Below are positions 56,376-64,000 of a DNA stretch of 64,000 nucleotides, piece after piece. The stretch's first letter is position 1, and each line of letters starts with the position of its first letter. The position numbers and the translations under genes are program-made. The notes under the pieces are model-generated. The model worked only from the letters and a program-made list of their open reading frames with translations. It ran no database searches and was not told the DNA's origin. Source of the stretch: Bordetella genomosp. 8 (lineage in GTDB: Bacteria > Pseudomonadota > Gammaproteobacteria > Burkholderiales > Burkholderiaceae_B); assembly GCF_002119685.1 (NCBI RefSeq), contig NZ_CP021108.1:3596001-3660000 (forward strand), given 5' to 3'.

Positions 56376-56516
56376 GATTGGCTCCATTTGGAAAGTCGAT
56401 AGGGGGTAGTCGTCAGGTTGGCGACTTCCGTATCGCATAGGTCACACGATAGGCAGTTTCAGAATCAAAACAAAGACCATAAAATATAGACAGCCCGTAT
56501 CAAAAACGAGACACAC

Positions 56517-57398
56517 ATGGATCTGAACGCCCTGGCGGATTTCCAATTGGTCGCCGCCCATGGCGGCTTCGGCCGGGCCAGCCGCGCCAGCGGCCGGTCC
56601 AAGGCCACGCTATCGCGGCGCGTCGGCGATCTCGAAGACTCGCTGGGTATCCGGCTCATCGAACGCGGCGCCCGCAGCCTGGAGCTGACCGAGGCCGGAC
56701 AGATGCTGCTGGCCCGGACGGAAGGACCGATGCATGAAGTCGCGGAAGCGGCGGCCGCGGCGCGCGAAGGACTGGCAACGCCGCGCGGCCGGCTGCGCAT
56801 CGCCGCGCCCATCCTGTTCTCGCAAGTGGCGCTGGGACGGCTCGCCGCCCGATTTGTCGCGCTATACCCCGACGTGCAGGTCGAAGCCGTCGCCGAAGAC
56901 CGCTTCGTCGATCTGGTCGACGATCATTTCGACGTGGCCGTCCGCGCCAATCCCGGCAAGGACAGCACCCTGGTCGGACGCTGCTTCGCCAGAGACAGGC
57001 TGGTGCTGGCCGCCGCGCCATCCATCCGCAAGCCCAGGAGCCGCGGCGCGCCAGCCCTGCCCGTTCCGGCAGTCGTCATGACCAGCCACCGCGACGGAGA
57101 AGTATGGACGCTGCGCAACGGGCAGCTCAGCGTCGCGCCTCAACCGGTCTTGCGGCTGTCTTCCCTGCTGACGGTCCGCGATGCGATCGCCGCCGGCGCG
57201 GGCATCGCCATGCTGCCCGAATCCATCATTGGCGGCATGCTGGAAAGCGGCCAGCTGGTGTCATGGGGAATCACGGGCGACGACGTCGAGCTTTGGGCCT
57301 TGCACACGTCCCGGCGCCTGCAGAGCCCGAAAGTACGGGCCTTCGTCGACTTCATTTGCGAACAGTACCCGGATGGACGGTTCACGGTGCCAGGCTGA
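56517..57398 (+). CDS. LysR-family regulator, paired with NmrA-like gene
   Basis: 293 residues. The helix-turn-helix is AHGGFGRASRASGRSKATLSRRV (about 14-36; split in this note), a somewhat divergent form. The effector domain contains DDHFDVAVRANPGKDSTLVGR and ends in RRLQSPKVRAFVDF of the CrgA/DhcR clade. It diverges from the NmrA-like gene across 141 bp. No strong inverted repeat was noticed in that gap. Confidence 0.86.
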   Translation: MDLNALADFQLVAAHGGFGRASRASGRSKATLSRRVGDLEDSLGIRLIERGARSLELTEAGQMLLARTEGPMHEVAEAAAAAREGLATPRGRLRIAAPILFSQVALGRLAARFVALYPDVQVEAVAEDRFVDLVDDHFDVAVRANPGKDSTLVGRCFARDRLVLAAAPSIRKPRSRGAPALPVPAVVMTSHRDGEVWTLRNGQLSVAPQPVLRLSSLLTVRDAIAAGAGIAMLPESIIGGMLESGQLVSWGITGDDVELWALHTSRRLQSPKVRAFVDFICEQYPDGRFTVPG

Positions 57399-57421
57399 CC
57401 GACGCACCCGCGCCCACGGTA

Positions 57422-57907
57422 TCACCGGCCCTGGGCACGATCTCCGTTCAGCGTCATGACGGCGCTGGCGATGCTTGCCACGGTCTTGCCGTCGTCCCGC
57501 CGGATATCGCAGCGGTAATGGCTGATCGTCCTGCCCCGGTGCTCCGTCCAGGCCTCCGCCACCAGGCGAGCCTGCCATACCGGGCGAAGAAAGGTCGCCT
57601 TCAGATCGATGCTGGTGAAGCTCTCACCCGGATCCATCAGTGTCGAATGCGCCGTGCCGATGGCCGCGTCGGCCAGTTCGCACAGCAACCCTCCGTGGAC
57701 GGTGCCCTGCTGATTGCCGTGGCGGGTGGCGTCCGCATCCAGTTCCAGGGTTGCCGTGGCTACGCCGATGGCGACGATACGCAGGCCCAGCAACCGCGAG
57801 ATCGCGGTGGGATAGCGCATATGCGTCGTCGCGCCGTCCGGCAGCGTGCCGTCGAGCTGGCGTTGCAGGTATTCCAATACGGGCAGTTGTATGGCGGCTG
57901 TAGTCAT
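57422..57907 (-). CDS. PaaI-type hotdog thioesterase
   Basis: 161 residues. The active segment is GTVHGGLLCELADAAIG (about 68-84), with HGG and the general-base Asp. It matches the PaaI/YbgC hotdog group that cleaves aryl- or hydroxyphenylacetyl-CoA esters. It diverges from the MocR gene at 57985 across 77 bp, so the regulator may control it. Confidence 0.83.
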   Translation of the reverse strand: MTTAAIQLPVLEYLQRQLDGTLPDGATTHMRYPTAISRLLGLRIVAIGVATATLELDADATRHGNQQGTVHGGLLCELADAAIGTAHSTLMDPGESFTSIDLKATFLRPVWQARLVAEAWTEHRGRTISHYRCDIRRDDGKTVASIASAVMTLNGDRAQGR

Positions 57908-57949
57908 GAAGGCGTGTTCCTCTTCCTACGCGCAGGCTAATCGCCTAAA

Positions 57950-57978
57950 TTGGAACAATCAAAAAATTGTCCTAGATA
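57950..57978 (+). promoter_or_regulatory. Promoter with internal inverted repeat upstream of MocR gene
   Basis: TTGGAA (57950-57955), a 17-bp spacer and TAGATA (57973-57978) form a plausible -35/-10. The inverted repeat GGAACAAT/ATTGTCC (57952-57972, one extra base in the left arm) fills the spacer. Transcription would start near the ATG at 57985, with no Shine-Dalgarno site between. Confidence 0.5.
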
Positions 57979-57984
57979 CATTGC

Positions 57985-59337
57985 ATGCGCCCTTCCCCCC
58001 TCTCGCCCATCATCGAGAAACTGGCGGCCGACATCCGGAACGGCAGGCTGGCGCCAGGTGCGGCGCTGCCCACGCACCGGGAACTCGCCGCCCGCCATGG
58101 CGTGGCCATCGCCTCGGCCAGCAAGGTCTACGCGCGGCTCAAGGACATGGGCCTGGTCATAGGCGAAACGGGACGAGGCACCTTCGTGCGCGACCGGCCG
58201 CGGGAGCGGGACTGGGACCCAGGCGACGAAGCCCGGCTGAGCGCCGCCGCCACCGACCTGTCCTTCAATCACCCGACCTGGCCGGGCCAGGCCGACTTGT
58301 TGCGCGGCATGTTGCGCGAGCTGGCGGGCAGCGGCGACCTGGCCGCGCTGATGCACCAGCAACCGCCCGGGGGCCGGCGCCACGAGCGGCAGATCGTGGC
58401 CGACTTCCTGGCCAGGGAACGCGGCATCCGCGCGGACCCGCAATGCGTTTTCCTGGTCAACGGTGCGCAGCAGGGACTGGATATCGCCGTGCGCGCATTG
58501 CTGCGCGCGCATGACATGGTCGCCGTCGACGCCCTGACGTATCCCGGATTCAAGATGCTGGCCGAAGCGCACGAACTGGTGCTGAAGCCCGTCCCGGCGT
58601 CACCGCCGGGCGCGGCCGAGGGTCCGGACCCGCAGGCCCTGGACGCGCTGTGCCGCCGCCATCCCGTACGCGCGATCTACGCCATGCCGACACTGCACAA
58701 TCCGCTGGGCTGGGTATTGACCGCGCGCCAGCGCGCACGGCTGGTGGAGATCGCCAGGCGGCACGACTGCCTGATCGTCGAGGACGCCGCCTACGCCTAT
58801 CTCGCCGGCAACGCGCCGCCTTCGCTGGTGACGCTAGCCCCCGAGCGCACCGTCTACGTCTCCAGTCTGTCGAAAAGCCTGGCCAGCGGCCTGCGCTTCG
58901 GCTACGTGGTCGCGCCGCCATCGATGGCGATGCGCATCAAGGCGCAGATCCGTGCCAGCTACTGGAGCCTGCCCAGCCTGGTCACCGCCATGGCCACGCG
59001 ATGGATGCAGGACGGGACGGTGAAGCGACTGGAATCCGAGCATCGCCATGGGGCACGGCTGCGCCAGGCCGTCGCTCGCAAGGTGTTCGCGGGCATGGAC
59101 ATGACCGCCCACCCCAACGCGCTGTTCGTATGGCTGCGCCTGCCACCCGACCTGCGCGCGGACCGCATCGTTATGGCGCTGGCCGAAAGGCAGATAGCGG
59201 TGTCAAAGGCGGAAGCCTACGCGACCACCCGCCACGCACCGCAGGCGCTGCGGCTGGGTCTGGGTTCCGTACCCTTGGACGAGTTGCAGGCCGTGCTCGC
59301 GCGGGTACGCGATGTCATCGATGCATACCCGATATAG
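57985..59337 (+). CDS. MocR/PdxR-type GntR-aminotransferase fusion regulator
   Basis: 450 residues. The N-terminal GntR winged helix (about 5-72, ASASKVYARLKDMGLV) is joined to a fold-type I aminotransferase domain (about 100-445). PLP-binding residues are present: Lys297 in SSLSKSLA and Asp267 in VEDAAYAY. Such proteins sense PLP or amino acids and regulate nearby metabolic genes. Candidate targets are itself and the divergent thioesterase. The promoter places transcription start at the ATG. Confidence 0.87.
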   Translation: MRPSPLSPIIEKLAADIRNGRLAPGAALPTHRELAARHGVAIASASKVYARLKDMGLVIGETGRGTFVRDRPRERDWDPGDEARLSAAATDLSFNHPTWPGQADLLRGMLRELAGSGDLAALMHQQPPGGRRHERQIVADFLARERGIRADPQCVFLVNGAQQGLDIAVRALLRAHDMVAVDALTYPGFKMLAEAHELVLKPVPASPPGAAEGPDPQALDALCRRHPVRAIYAMPTLHNPLGWVLTARQRARLVEIARRHDCLIVEDAAYAYLAGNAPPSLVTLAPERTVYVSSLSKSLASGLRFGYVVAPPSMAMRIKAQIRASYWSLPSLVTAMATRWMQDGTVKRLESEHRHGARLRQAVARKVFAGMDMTAHPNALFVWLRLPPDLRADRIVMALAERQIAVSKAEAYATTRHAPQALRLGLGSVPLDELQAVLARVRDVIDAYPI

Positions 59338-59348
59338 TTCCGTGCGCC

Positions 59349-60299
59349 TCACACCATCGGCTGACTGCCCATGAGCACGAGGCTGCGCTTCAACCCCGTC
59401 GGCGGCTGCCCATAGGTCCTGAGGAAAGCACGGCGCATCCGGTCCCGGTCGGCGAAGCCGGTGTCGCGCGCCACCACGTCCATGGAATGCCGGCCGTCTT
59501 CCAGCATCGCCCTGGCAGCCTCCAGCCGCAGAAGCTCGACCGCCTTGGCCGGCGACTGGCCGGTTTCCTCGCGGAAGACGCGGCTGAACTGGCGTGGCGA
59601 CAGGCTGGCTGCCTGTGCCAATTCTTCCACGTTGAGCGCGTTGCGGAGATTCTCCTTCGCATAGGTCAGGGCGCGTTTCACCCTGTCGGTACGAGGCTCC
59701 ATCTGCAGCAGGGCCGAGAACTGCGATTGCCCACCCGGACGGCGGTGGTAAACCACCAGCTTGCGCGCGACCTGACGCGCCAGTTCCGCGCCATGGTCGT
59801 CCTCGATCAACGCGAGCGCCAGATCGATCGCCGCCGACATTCCAGCCGACGTCCAGATATTGCCATCCCGGATGAAGATACGGTCTTCGTCGACACGCAC
59901 CTCGGGGAAACGTTCCTGCAGGCGTCGGGCATGCGCCCAATGCGTGGTGGCGGTGCGGCCATTCAGCAGCCCGGCCTCGGCCAGCACGAAAGCGCCCGTG
60001 CATACGCCGGCGATCCGCCGCGCCTCTACCGCGGCGCGGACCAGATAGGCCCTTACGCCAGGTGCGACGGGCCCGGGCTTCAACTCGCCCGCCACGATCA
60101 GTGTGTCGGGCATCACCCCGAAGGGCACCGACTCGATGCCCGCGCTCATGGTGGATCGAACGATGCCGCCGGCCTCGGAAAGTATGGTCAGCCGATAACC
60201 GTCGTCGCCGAGTTCGCCATTGGCGAGTTCGAAGGCGGCGATCGCGGACAAACCCATGAGCTGGAAGCCGTCCTCCAGGATCAACCCTATCTGGCGCAT
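59349..60299 (-). CDS. GlxA/FtrA-type AraC-family regulator with DJ-1/PfpI domain
   Basis: 316 residues from ATG 60299; an in-frame ATG at 60377 would add 26 non-family residues. The N-terminal DJ-1/PfpI-like domain contains IAGVCTGAFVLAEAG, with the elbow Cys. The C-terminal AraC domain (about 215-310) has two helix-turn-helix units (VEELAQAASLSPRQFSRV and MDVVARDTGFADRDRMRR). FtrA/GlxA relatives respond to small metabolites. It diverges from the SDR gene at 60502. Confidence 0.86.
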   Translation of the reverse strand: MRQIGLILEDGFQLMGLSAIAAFELANGELGDDGYRLTILSEAGGIVRSTMSAGIESVPFGVMPDTLIVAGELKPGPVAPGVRAYLVRAAVEARRIAGVCTGAFVLAEAGLLNGRTATTHWAHARRLQERFPEVRVDEDRIFIRDGNIWTSAGMSAAIDLALALIEDDHGAELARQVARKLVVYHRRPGGQSQFSALLQMEPRTDRVKRALTYAKENLRNALNVEELAQAASLSPRQFSRVFREETGQSPAKAVELLRLEAARAMLEDGRHSMDVVARDTGFADRDRMRRAFLRTYGQPPTGLKRSLVLMGSQPMV

Positions 60300-60395
60300 G
60301 CGTGTCTCGATATGCTGGATATGTGCCTCCAGGATACTGCAAAGCAGGCAGTAAAAGCCGGATTTCTGGAACGCCACACATATTCATGTCCTTAA

Positions 60396-60438
60396 TTGCC
60401 GTTTCAATGACATTTGAGCCGACCTGAAACTACGGCAA
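60396..60438. promoter_or_regulatory. Interrupted inverted repeat in GlxA-like/SDR divergent gap
   Basis: TTGCCG-TTTCA (60396-60406) and TGAAAC-TACGGCAA (60425-60438) pair apart from a 3-nt insertion, across an 18-nt centre. It lies 64 bp upstream of the SDR start and is a candidate operator of the AraC-type regulator. Confidence 0.4.
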
Positions 60439-60501
60439 AGTGACGACATGCGCGGTGCCTGAACCGTTCGGCGCCTATCTACTCCGCTAAAGGACATCCA
60501 C

Positions 60502-61260
60502 ATGAAGCTCAGCGACAACACCATCCTGATCACCGGCGGTACGTCCGGCATCGGCCGCGGCCTGGCGCAAGCGTTCCATGCCCTGGGCAATAAAGTCGTC
60601 ATCGCCGGGCGCCGCCAGGCGCTGCTCGACGAGATAACGGCCGCCCATCCCGGCATGGAGGGCGTGCAGCTCGACATCGCCGATGCCGACGATATCGAAC
60701 GCGTCGCCCGGACACTCATCGCCCGGTATGCAGGGCTCAACGTCCTGATCAACAACGCGGGCATCATGCCCTTCGACAACGCCGCCGCCGCGGTCGACGA
60801 CACCACCTCGCGCCGCATCCTGGACACCAACCTGCTCGGTCCTATCCGCCTGACGTCGGCGCTGATCGAACACCTGAAAGCGCAGCCTCGCGCCACCATC
60901 ATCCACAACACGTCGGTGTTGGCCTATGTGCCCATTGCGACGAACGCCGTCTACTCCGCGTCGAAGGCGGCACTGCACTCCTACGCGCTGTCGCAGCGCT
61001 TCATGCTGCGCGACACCAGCGTAACGGTGCAGGAAATCGCGCCGCCCTGGGTCGACACCGACCTGATCAAAAAGAGCGGGGACCCGCGCGCCATGCCGCT
61101 GGATGCCTTCATCGCCGAAACCATGAAGGGGCTGGCGACCGACGCGCCCGAAGTCTTCGTGGAAGGCATCAGGGCCTTGCGAGACAACCCGGGATCAGGC
61201 GAACACGCCTTCGTGCATGCGTTCAACCAGAGCATCGTCGACAACCCGATTCCGGTCTGA
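60502..61260 (+). CDS. Short-chain dehydrogenase/reductase, DltE-like
   Basis: 252 residues with AAAGGA upstream. Motifs: GGTSGIGRG (11-19), NNAGIM, active Ser in HNTSVLAYVP and YSASK. The C-terminal pattern around APPWVDTDLIKK fits the DltE/YciK-like SDR group. It is the probable target of the divergent GlxA-like regulator. Confidence 0.86.
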   Translation: MKLSDNTILITGGTSGIGRGLAQAFHALGNKVVIAGRRQALLDEITAAHPGMEGVQLDIADADDIERVARTLIARYAGLNVLINNAGIMPFDNAAAAVDDTTSRRILDTNLLGPIRLTSALIEHLKAQPRATIIHNTSVLAYVPIATNAVYSASKAALHSYALSQRFMLRDTSVTVQEIAPPWVDTDLIKKSGDPRAMPLDAFIAETMKGLATDAPEVFVEGIRALRDNPGSGEHAFVHAFNQSIVDNPIPV

Positions 61261-61322
61261 CCGAAACGCTACGCCGGCGCTGGGCAAATATCGGCCAGCG
61301 CCGTGCAACACAGGAAGTTGCC

Positions 61323-62546
61323 ATGTCCTCTCAATCCTGCACCGCGGATGTCGCTTGCAGCGCGGCGCGTCCGCAAGCCGCGCCGGATGCCACCCTGGTA
61401 CCGGCGGCATTCCTCGCGCTGGGCACCTTCGCCATAGGCACCGAAGGCTTCATGATCGCGCCGCTGCTGTCGACGATGGCCGCCGACTTCCACATGACGG
61501 TGCCGCACGTCGCGCTGCTGGTGGTGGTATTCACGCTGACCATGGCCTTGAGCTCGCCGATATCCACGGTGCTGACGGGCCGGTTCAGGCGCCGTGGCAC
61601 GCTGCTGCTCGCCATGTCGCTGTTTGCCGTGGGAAATCTGCTCGCGGCGTGGTCGTCCAGCTTCGGGATGCTGATGGCCGCGCGCGTCATGATGGCAGTG
61701 GCGTCCGGCCTGTACGTTCCCAATGCCAACGCACTCGCCGGCGTCATCGTGGCGCCAGCCAAACGCGGCAGCGCGCTCGCCATCGTGAGCGGCGGCATGA
61801 CGTTGGCGATCGCGCTCGGACTGCCCTTGGGTGGCGTCGTGGGACATGTCTTCGGCTGGCGCGCCACCTTCCTCGCGGTCGGCGCCATGAGCCTGGCGGC
61901 CATCGTCGGGATCATGGCCGGCATCGCCAGGGATGCCGGCGCGGGCATCCCCGTCGCAACCCTGTCCCAGCGTGTCGCCGTCATCCGGCAACCCGCGATC
62001 CTGCGGCTGCTGTCGGTCAGCCTTTTCTGGTCCATCGGCGCCTATGCCGTCTACCCCTACATCGCGCCTTATCTGGCCAGCGTCCTGAATTATGGCGCGA
62101 CGGGGATCAACGCCACGGTCTCGATGTGGGGGCTGGCCGCGGCACTGGGCGTGACGACAGGCGGAGCGTTGAACGACAGGCTCGGCTCCGATCGCGTGGT
62201 GCGGCTGTCCCTGATCGTGTTGGGCCTTTCGTTCTGGGCGTTGGCATTGGCCACAGGATTGCCTCCCAGCGTCGCCGCGATTCCGGTCCTGCTCGGCGTC
62301 GCGTCATGGGGATTCAGCGTCTGGGCTTTCTTTCCGGCCCAGATGGCGCGCCTCATTGCCGCCGGCGGCCCTGCCCAGGCATCGCTTGCCCTCGCCTTGA
62401 ACACGTCGACCATGTACCTGGGATTTTCCATCGGCAGCGCCATGGGGGCCGGCATACTGGGCGCCGGCGCCATCTGGGGCATAGGCCTGCTGGCCGGCGC
62501 CGCGGAAGGCATCGCGCTGCTGCTCGATCGCCGCGTCCGCTCCTGA
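61323..62546 (+). CDS. MFS transporter, DHA1/AraJ-like
   Basis: 407 residues with AGGAAG upstream. About 12 hydrophobic segments. GTFAIGTEGFMIAPLLSTMAADF (split: GTFAIGTEGFMIAPLL, STMAADF) is the N-terminal AraJ/CmlA-like motif, and the loop TGRFRRRGTLL is motif A. Such proteins export sugars or drugs. It follows the SDR by 62 bp and may be cotranscribed with it. Confidence 0.85.
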   Translation: MSSQSCTADVACSAARPQAAPDATLVPAAFLALGTFAIGTEGFMIAPLLSTMAADFHMTVPHVALLVVVFTLTMALSSPISTVLTGRFRRRGTLLLAMSLFAVGNLLAAWSSSFGMLMAARVMMAVASGLYVPNANALAGVIVAPAKRGSALAIVSGGMTLAIALGLPLGGVVGHVFGWRATFLAVGAMSLAAIVGIMAGIARDAGAGIPVATLSQRVAVIRQPAILRLLSVSLFWSIGAYAVYPYIAPYLASVLNYGATGINATVSMWGLAAALGVTTGGALNDRLGSDRVVRLSLIVLGLSFWALALATGLPPSVAAIPVLLGVASWGFSVWAFFPAQMARLIAAGGPAQASLALALNTSTMYLGFSIGSAMGAGILGAGAIWGIGLLAGAAEGIALLLDRRVRS

Positions 62547-62631
62547 TGCGGCGGCTCGCGCCCGGCGGTGCCCTGCGCCGCCCGTGTTTGCATTACAGTG
62601 AGGCCTGACCACGCGCCGACGCCGCCGCGCT

Positions 62632-62648
62632 CGAGTACCCCGTACTCG
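62632..62648. repeat. Inverted repeat CGAGTAC-CCC-GTACTCG
   Basis: A perfect 7-bp stem with a 3-nt loop between the MFS stop and the S4 gene. Without a T-run it is not a clear terminator. Confidence 0.35.
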
Positions 62649-62689
62649 GCGGAAGGCTGGGTCGGTCGCCACTCTTACCCCTGCCTCAA

Positions 62690-62923
62690 ATGCCCACGAT
62701 AGATTTCGAACTCGCGCCCGGCCTCCCCTTTATCGAAGTGAACCACCTGCTCAAGGTAACAGGGGTCTGCGATAGCGGCGGCGCGGGCAAGCAACTGGTC
62801 GCGGACGGCAGGGTCAGCGTGGACGGTGTGCTGGAAACGCGCAAAACCGCCAAGATCCGCGCCGGGCAAACCGTCACTTGCGGCGACGTCCGCATCGTCG
62901 TCGGCCAGGCCCCCGAAGCATGA
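62690..62923 (+). CDS. S4 RNA-binding domain protein (YbcJ-like)
   Basis: 77 residues, essentially one S4 domain: FIEVNHLLKVTGVCDSGGAGKQLVADGRVSVDG followed by RAGQTVTCGD (first part split in this note). YbcJ-type single S4 proteins bind RNA and are associated with ribosome assembly or RNA handling. No clear Shine-Dalgarno site precedes the ATG. Its stop overlaps the next gene (ATGA). Confidence 0.83.
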   Translation: MPTIDFELAPGLPFIEVNHLLKVTGVCDSGGAGKQLVADGRVSVDGVLETRKTAKIRAGQTVTCGDVRIVVGQAPEA

Positions 62924-63495
62924 GGTTCAAACCCTCCAGGAATTCGATTTTCGGCGTGCTGCTGCGCTCTCCGTGGTGGATGAGCGCGGGGATCGCCGCC
63001 GCATTGCTCGTCGGCGCCGTCGCGGCCCTGCCGCGCGAGTACTGGGCGATCGGCGTATTCGCCTCCATTCCCTTCGTGGTGATTGCTTTCCTTGCCGGCT
63101 GGCGGCAGTTGCGCACGCCGTCCGATAGCCGCGTGGAAGCCATCGCGGCGGCGGCCGCGGCCATGTCCTGGCCCGCCTTCGCCGCCGCCATACGTTCCGG
63201 CCTGGAACGTGACGGCTGCCAGGTGGAAACCTATCCTGGCGCCGGCGCCGACTTCGTCCTGAGCAAAGGCGACCACATCGCCGTGCTCAGCGCGCAGCGC
63301 TGGAAAGCCGCCCGTACGGGTGTCGAACCTGTCCGGGCCCTGCAAGCGGCCCGCGAACGCCGGCAAGCGCGCGAAGCCATCTACGTCGCGCTAGGGGAAG
63401 TTTCACCGTCGGCCCGGGAATATGCCGCGACGCATGGCGTCTCCTTCATGACCGCGCCCGAGCTCGCCAAACTGCTGCGGCACGCGGCGATCTGA
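62920..63495 (+). CDS. Membrane-anchored Mrr-like restriction-endonuclease-fold protein, active site degenerate
   Basis: 191 residues from the ATG overlapping the S4 gene stop. Two hydrophobic segments (about 19-37 and 41-60) precede a cytoplasmic Mrr_cat-like domain (about 85-185): GADFVLSKGDHIAVL gives the Asp (111), but the following site that usually reads QxK (VQCKRWK pattern) is LSAQRWK here. Nuclease activity is therefore doubtful; nucleic acid binding may remain. No methylase gene is near, so it is not a classical restriction system. Confidence 0.72.
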   Translation: MRFKPSRNSIFGVLLRSPWWMSAGIAAALLVGAVAALPREYWAIGVFASIPFVVIAFLAGWRQLRTPSDSRVEAIAAAAAAMSWPAFAAAIRSGLERDGCQVETYPGAGADFVLSKGDHIAVLSAQRWKAARTGVEPVRALQAARERRQAREAIYVALGEVSPSAREYAATHGVSFMTAPELAKLLRHAAI

Positions 63496-63505
63496 AGCCG
63501 GACCA

Positions 63506-64000
63506 TCATTCTCCGCGTTCGAGCAGATTGCGCAGCTTCCGTCCGCTGTTGTAGCAATGCGCGCTGGCAAGCGCGCCCGCCTCGGTCGCCATGCCCTGCA
63601 GGATGGACTCCACGATGTTCCAGTGTGCCTCGCACACGGAATCGAAAGCCATGTGATGCATCCCCGTCGTGGCGGCGATGTACAGACGGATCTGGTGCGT
63701 CACGGGTGCGTAGTGCTGCGCCAGCCGGCTATGCCCGGCCAGATCGACGACAAGCTTGTGCAACGCCAGGTCCGCGTCGATCAATGCGGCGTGATCGGCC
63801 TGACTGGCGGCGGCGACCAAGCGATCGTACGCGCCTTGCAGCCGCTCGCGCCCGTGGTCGTCGATGCGCTCGGCGGCCAGTCGCGCCGCCAGCCCCTCGA
63901 AGTTGGCGCGCAAGGTGGAAATCTCCCAGGCATCCTGGACGCTCAGGCTGATGACGCGCCATCCCACATAGGGCTGCTGGATCACCAGGCCCTCGGTGAC
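63506..64000 (-). CDS. GntR-family regulator, FadR C-terminal type (5' end outside window)
   Basis: At least 164 codons; the frame is open to the right edge, so the N-terminal winged helix is mostly missing. VTEGLVIQQPYVGWRV is the end of the winged helix. Then comes the FCD ligand domain (about 20-155) with its metal-binding His set (in DADLALHKLVVDLAGH, YAPVTHQIRLYI and EAHWNIV). Such regulators respond to small organic acids. A GTG at 63985 inside the reading frame is an internal codon, not the start. Confidence 0.82.
   Translation of the reverse strand, partial: VTEGLVIQQPYVGWRVISLSVQDAWEISTLRANFEGLAARLAAERIDDHGRERLQGAYDRLVAAASQADHAALIDADLALHKLVVDLAGHSRLAQHYAPVTHQIRLYIAATTGMHHMAFDSVCEAHWNIVESILQGMATEAGALASAHCYNSGRKLRNLLERGE

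Noticed and set aside
63983..63985. GTG at 63985 as start of the GntR-type gene
   Set aside because: The codons before it (VTEGL) continue the winged-helix sequence to the window edge, so the gene starts outside.

Overview
The window comes from a GC-rich (roughly two thirds G+C by eye) betaproteobacterium. The best fit is Alcaligenaceae, of Bordetella or Achromobacter type. The reasons are a Bug-family tripartite tricarboxylate receptor, many LysR and TetR regulators each paired with one target, dense ATGA/TGATG gene junctions, and dedicated acyl-CoA catabolic operons fed by ABC importers. No tRNA, rRNA, insertion sequence, phage gene or CRISPR array was seen.

Layout. 1-2109: a LolD/MacB-type ABC exporter, with the permease running off the left edge. 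2227-3054: an orphan protein without recognisable relatives, behind an unusual promoter-like element. 3026-11918 (minus strand): a tightly coupled operon of a Tat-exported binding protein, permease and ATPase, then enoyl-CoA hydratase, thiolase, DUF35 protein, acyl-CoA synthetase and two acyl-CoA dehydrogenases. A LysR gene (12173) diverges from it across a perfect inverted repeat. Together these look like uptake, CoA activation and beta-oxidation-type shortening of one unknown carboxylic acid. 13130-16635: a 3-hydroxyacyl-CoA dehydrogenase, an enolase-superfamily dehydratase and a secreted PHB-depolymerase-like esterase. 16777-22843 (minus): a GlpSTPQV-type glycerol ABC importer, followed by a Bug receptor and a DHA2 exporter. 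25647-28708: a second small orphan protein with the same promoter-like element, Tag glycosylase, a haloperoxidase-like hydrolase and coupled msrB-msrA.

28818-61260 is a long series of regulator-target modules, mostly divergent pairs: AraC/NimT-like exporter, LysR/MFS, LysR/aldo-keto reductase, LysR/quinone reductase, TetR/SDR, LysR/SDR, TetR/hydroxyisobutyrate-dehydrogenase-like, TetR/hydrolase, TetR/molybdopterin redox operon, LysR/NmrA-like, MocR/thioesterase and GlxA-like/SDR. Several carry inverted repeats that can be read directly and that suggest simple local circuits. The clearest are twin 16-bp palindromes at a TetR gene and its redox operon, and an 11-mer shared by a TetR gene and its SDR. 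61323-64000 holds an MFS exporter, an S4 RNA-binding protein coupled to a membrane-anchored Mrr-like protein, and the 3' part of a GntR/FadR regulator.

The most notable signals are: (1) two unrelated orphan genes 23 kb apart with the same GGAAC-N18-ACTCA element, the same AGGAG/GTG-AGC-AT start and Pro/Ala/Ser-rich N-termini, which may belong to an ECF-sigma (possibly type III secretion) regulon; (2) the importer-plus-CoA operon with a heteromeric-looking dehydrogenase pair and a thiolase-DUF35 pair; (3) a TetR-controlled Tat/molybdopterin/cytochrome b operon; (4) complementary ATP-site degeneration in GlpS and GlpT.
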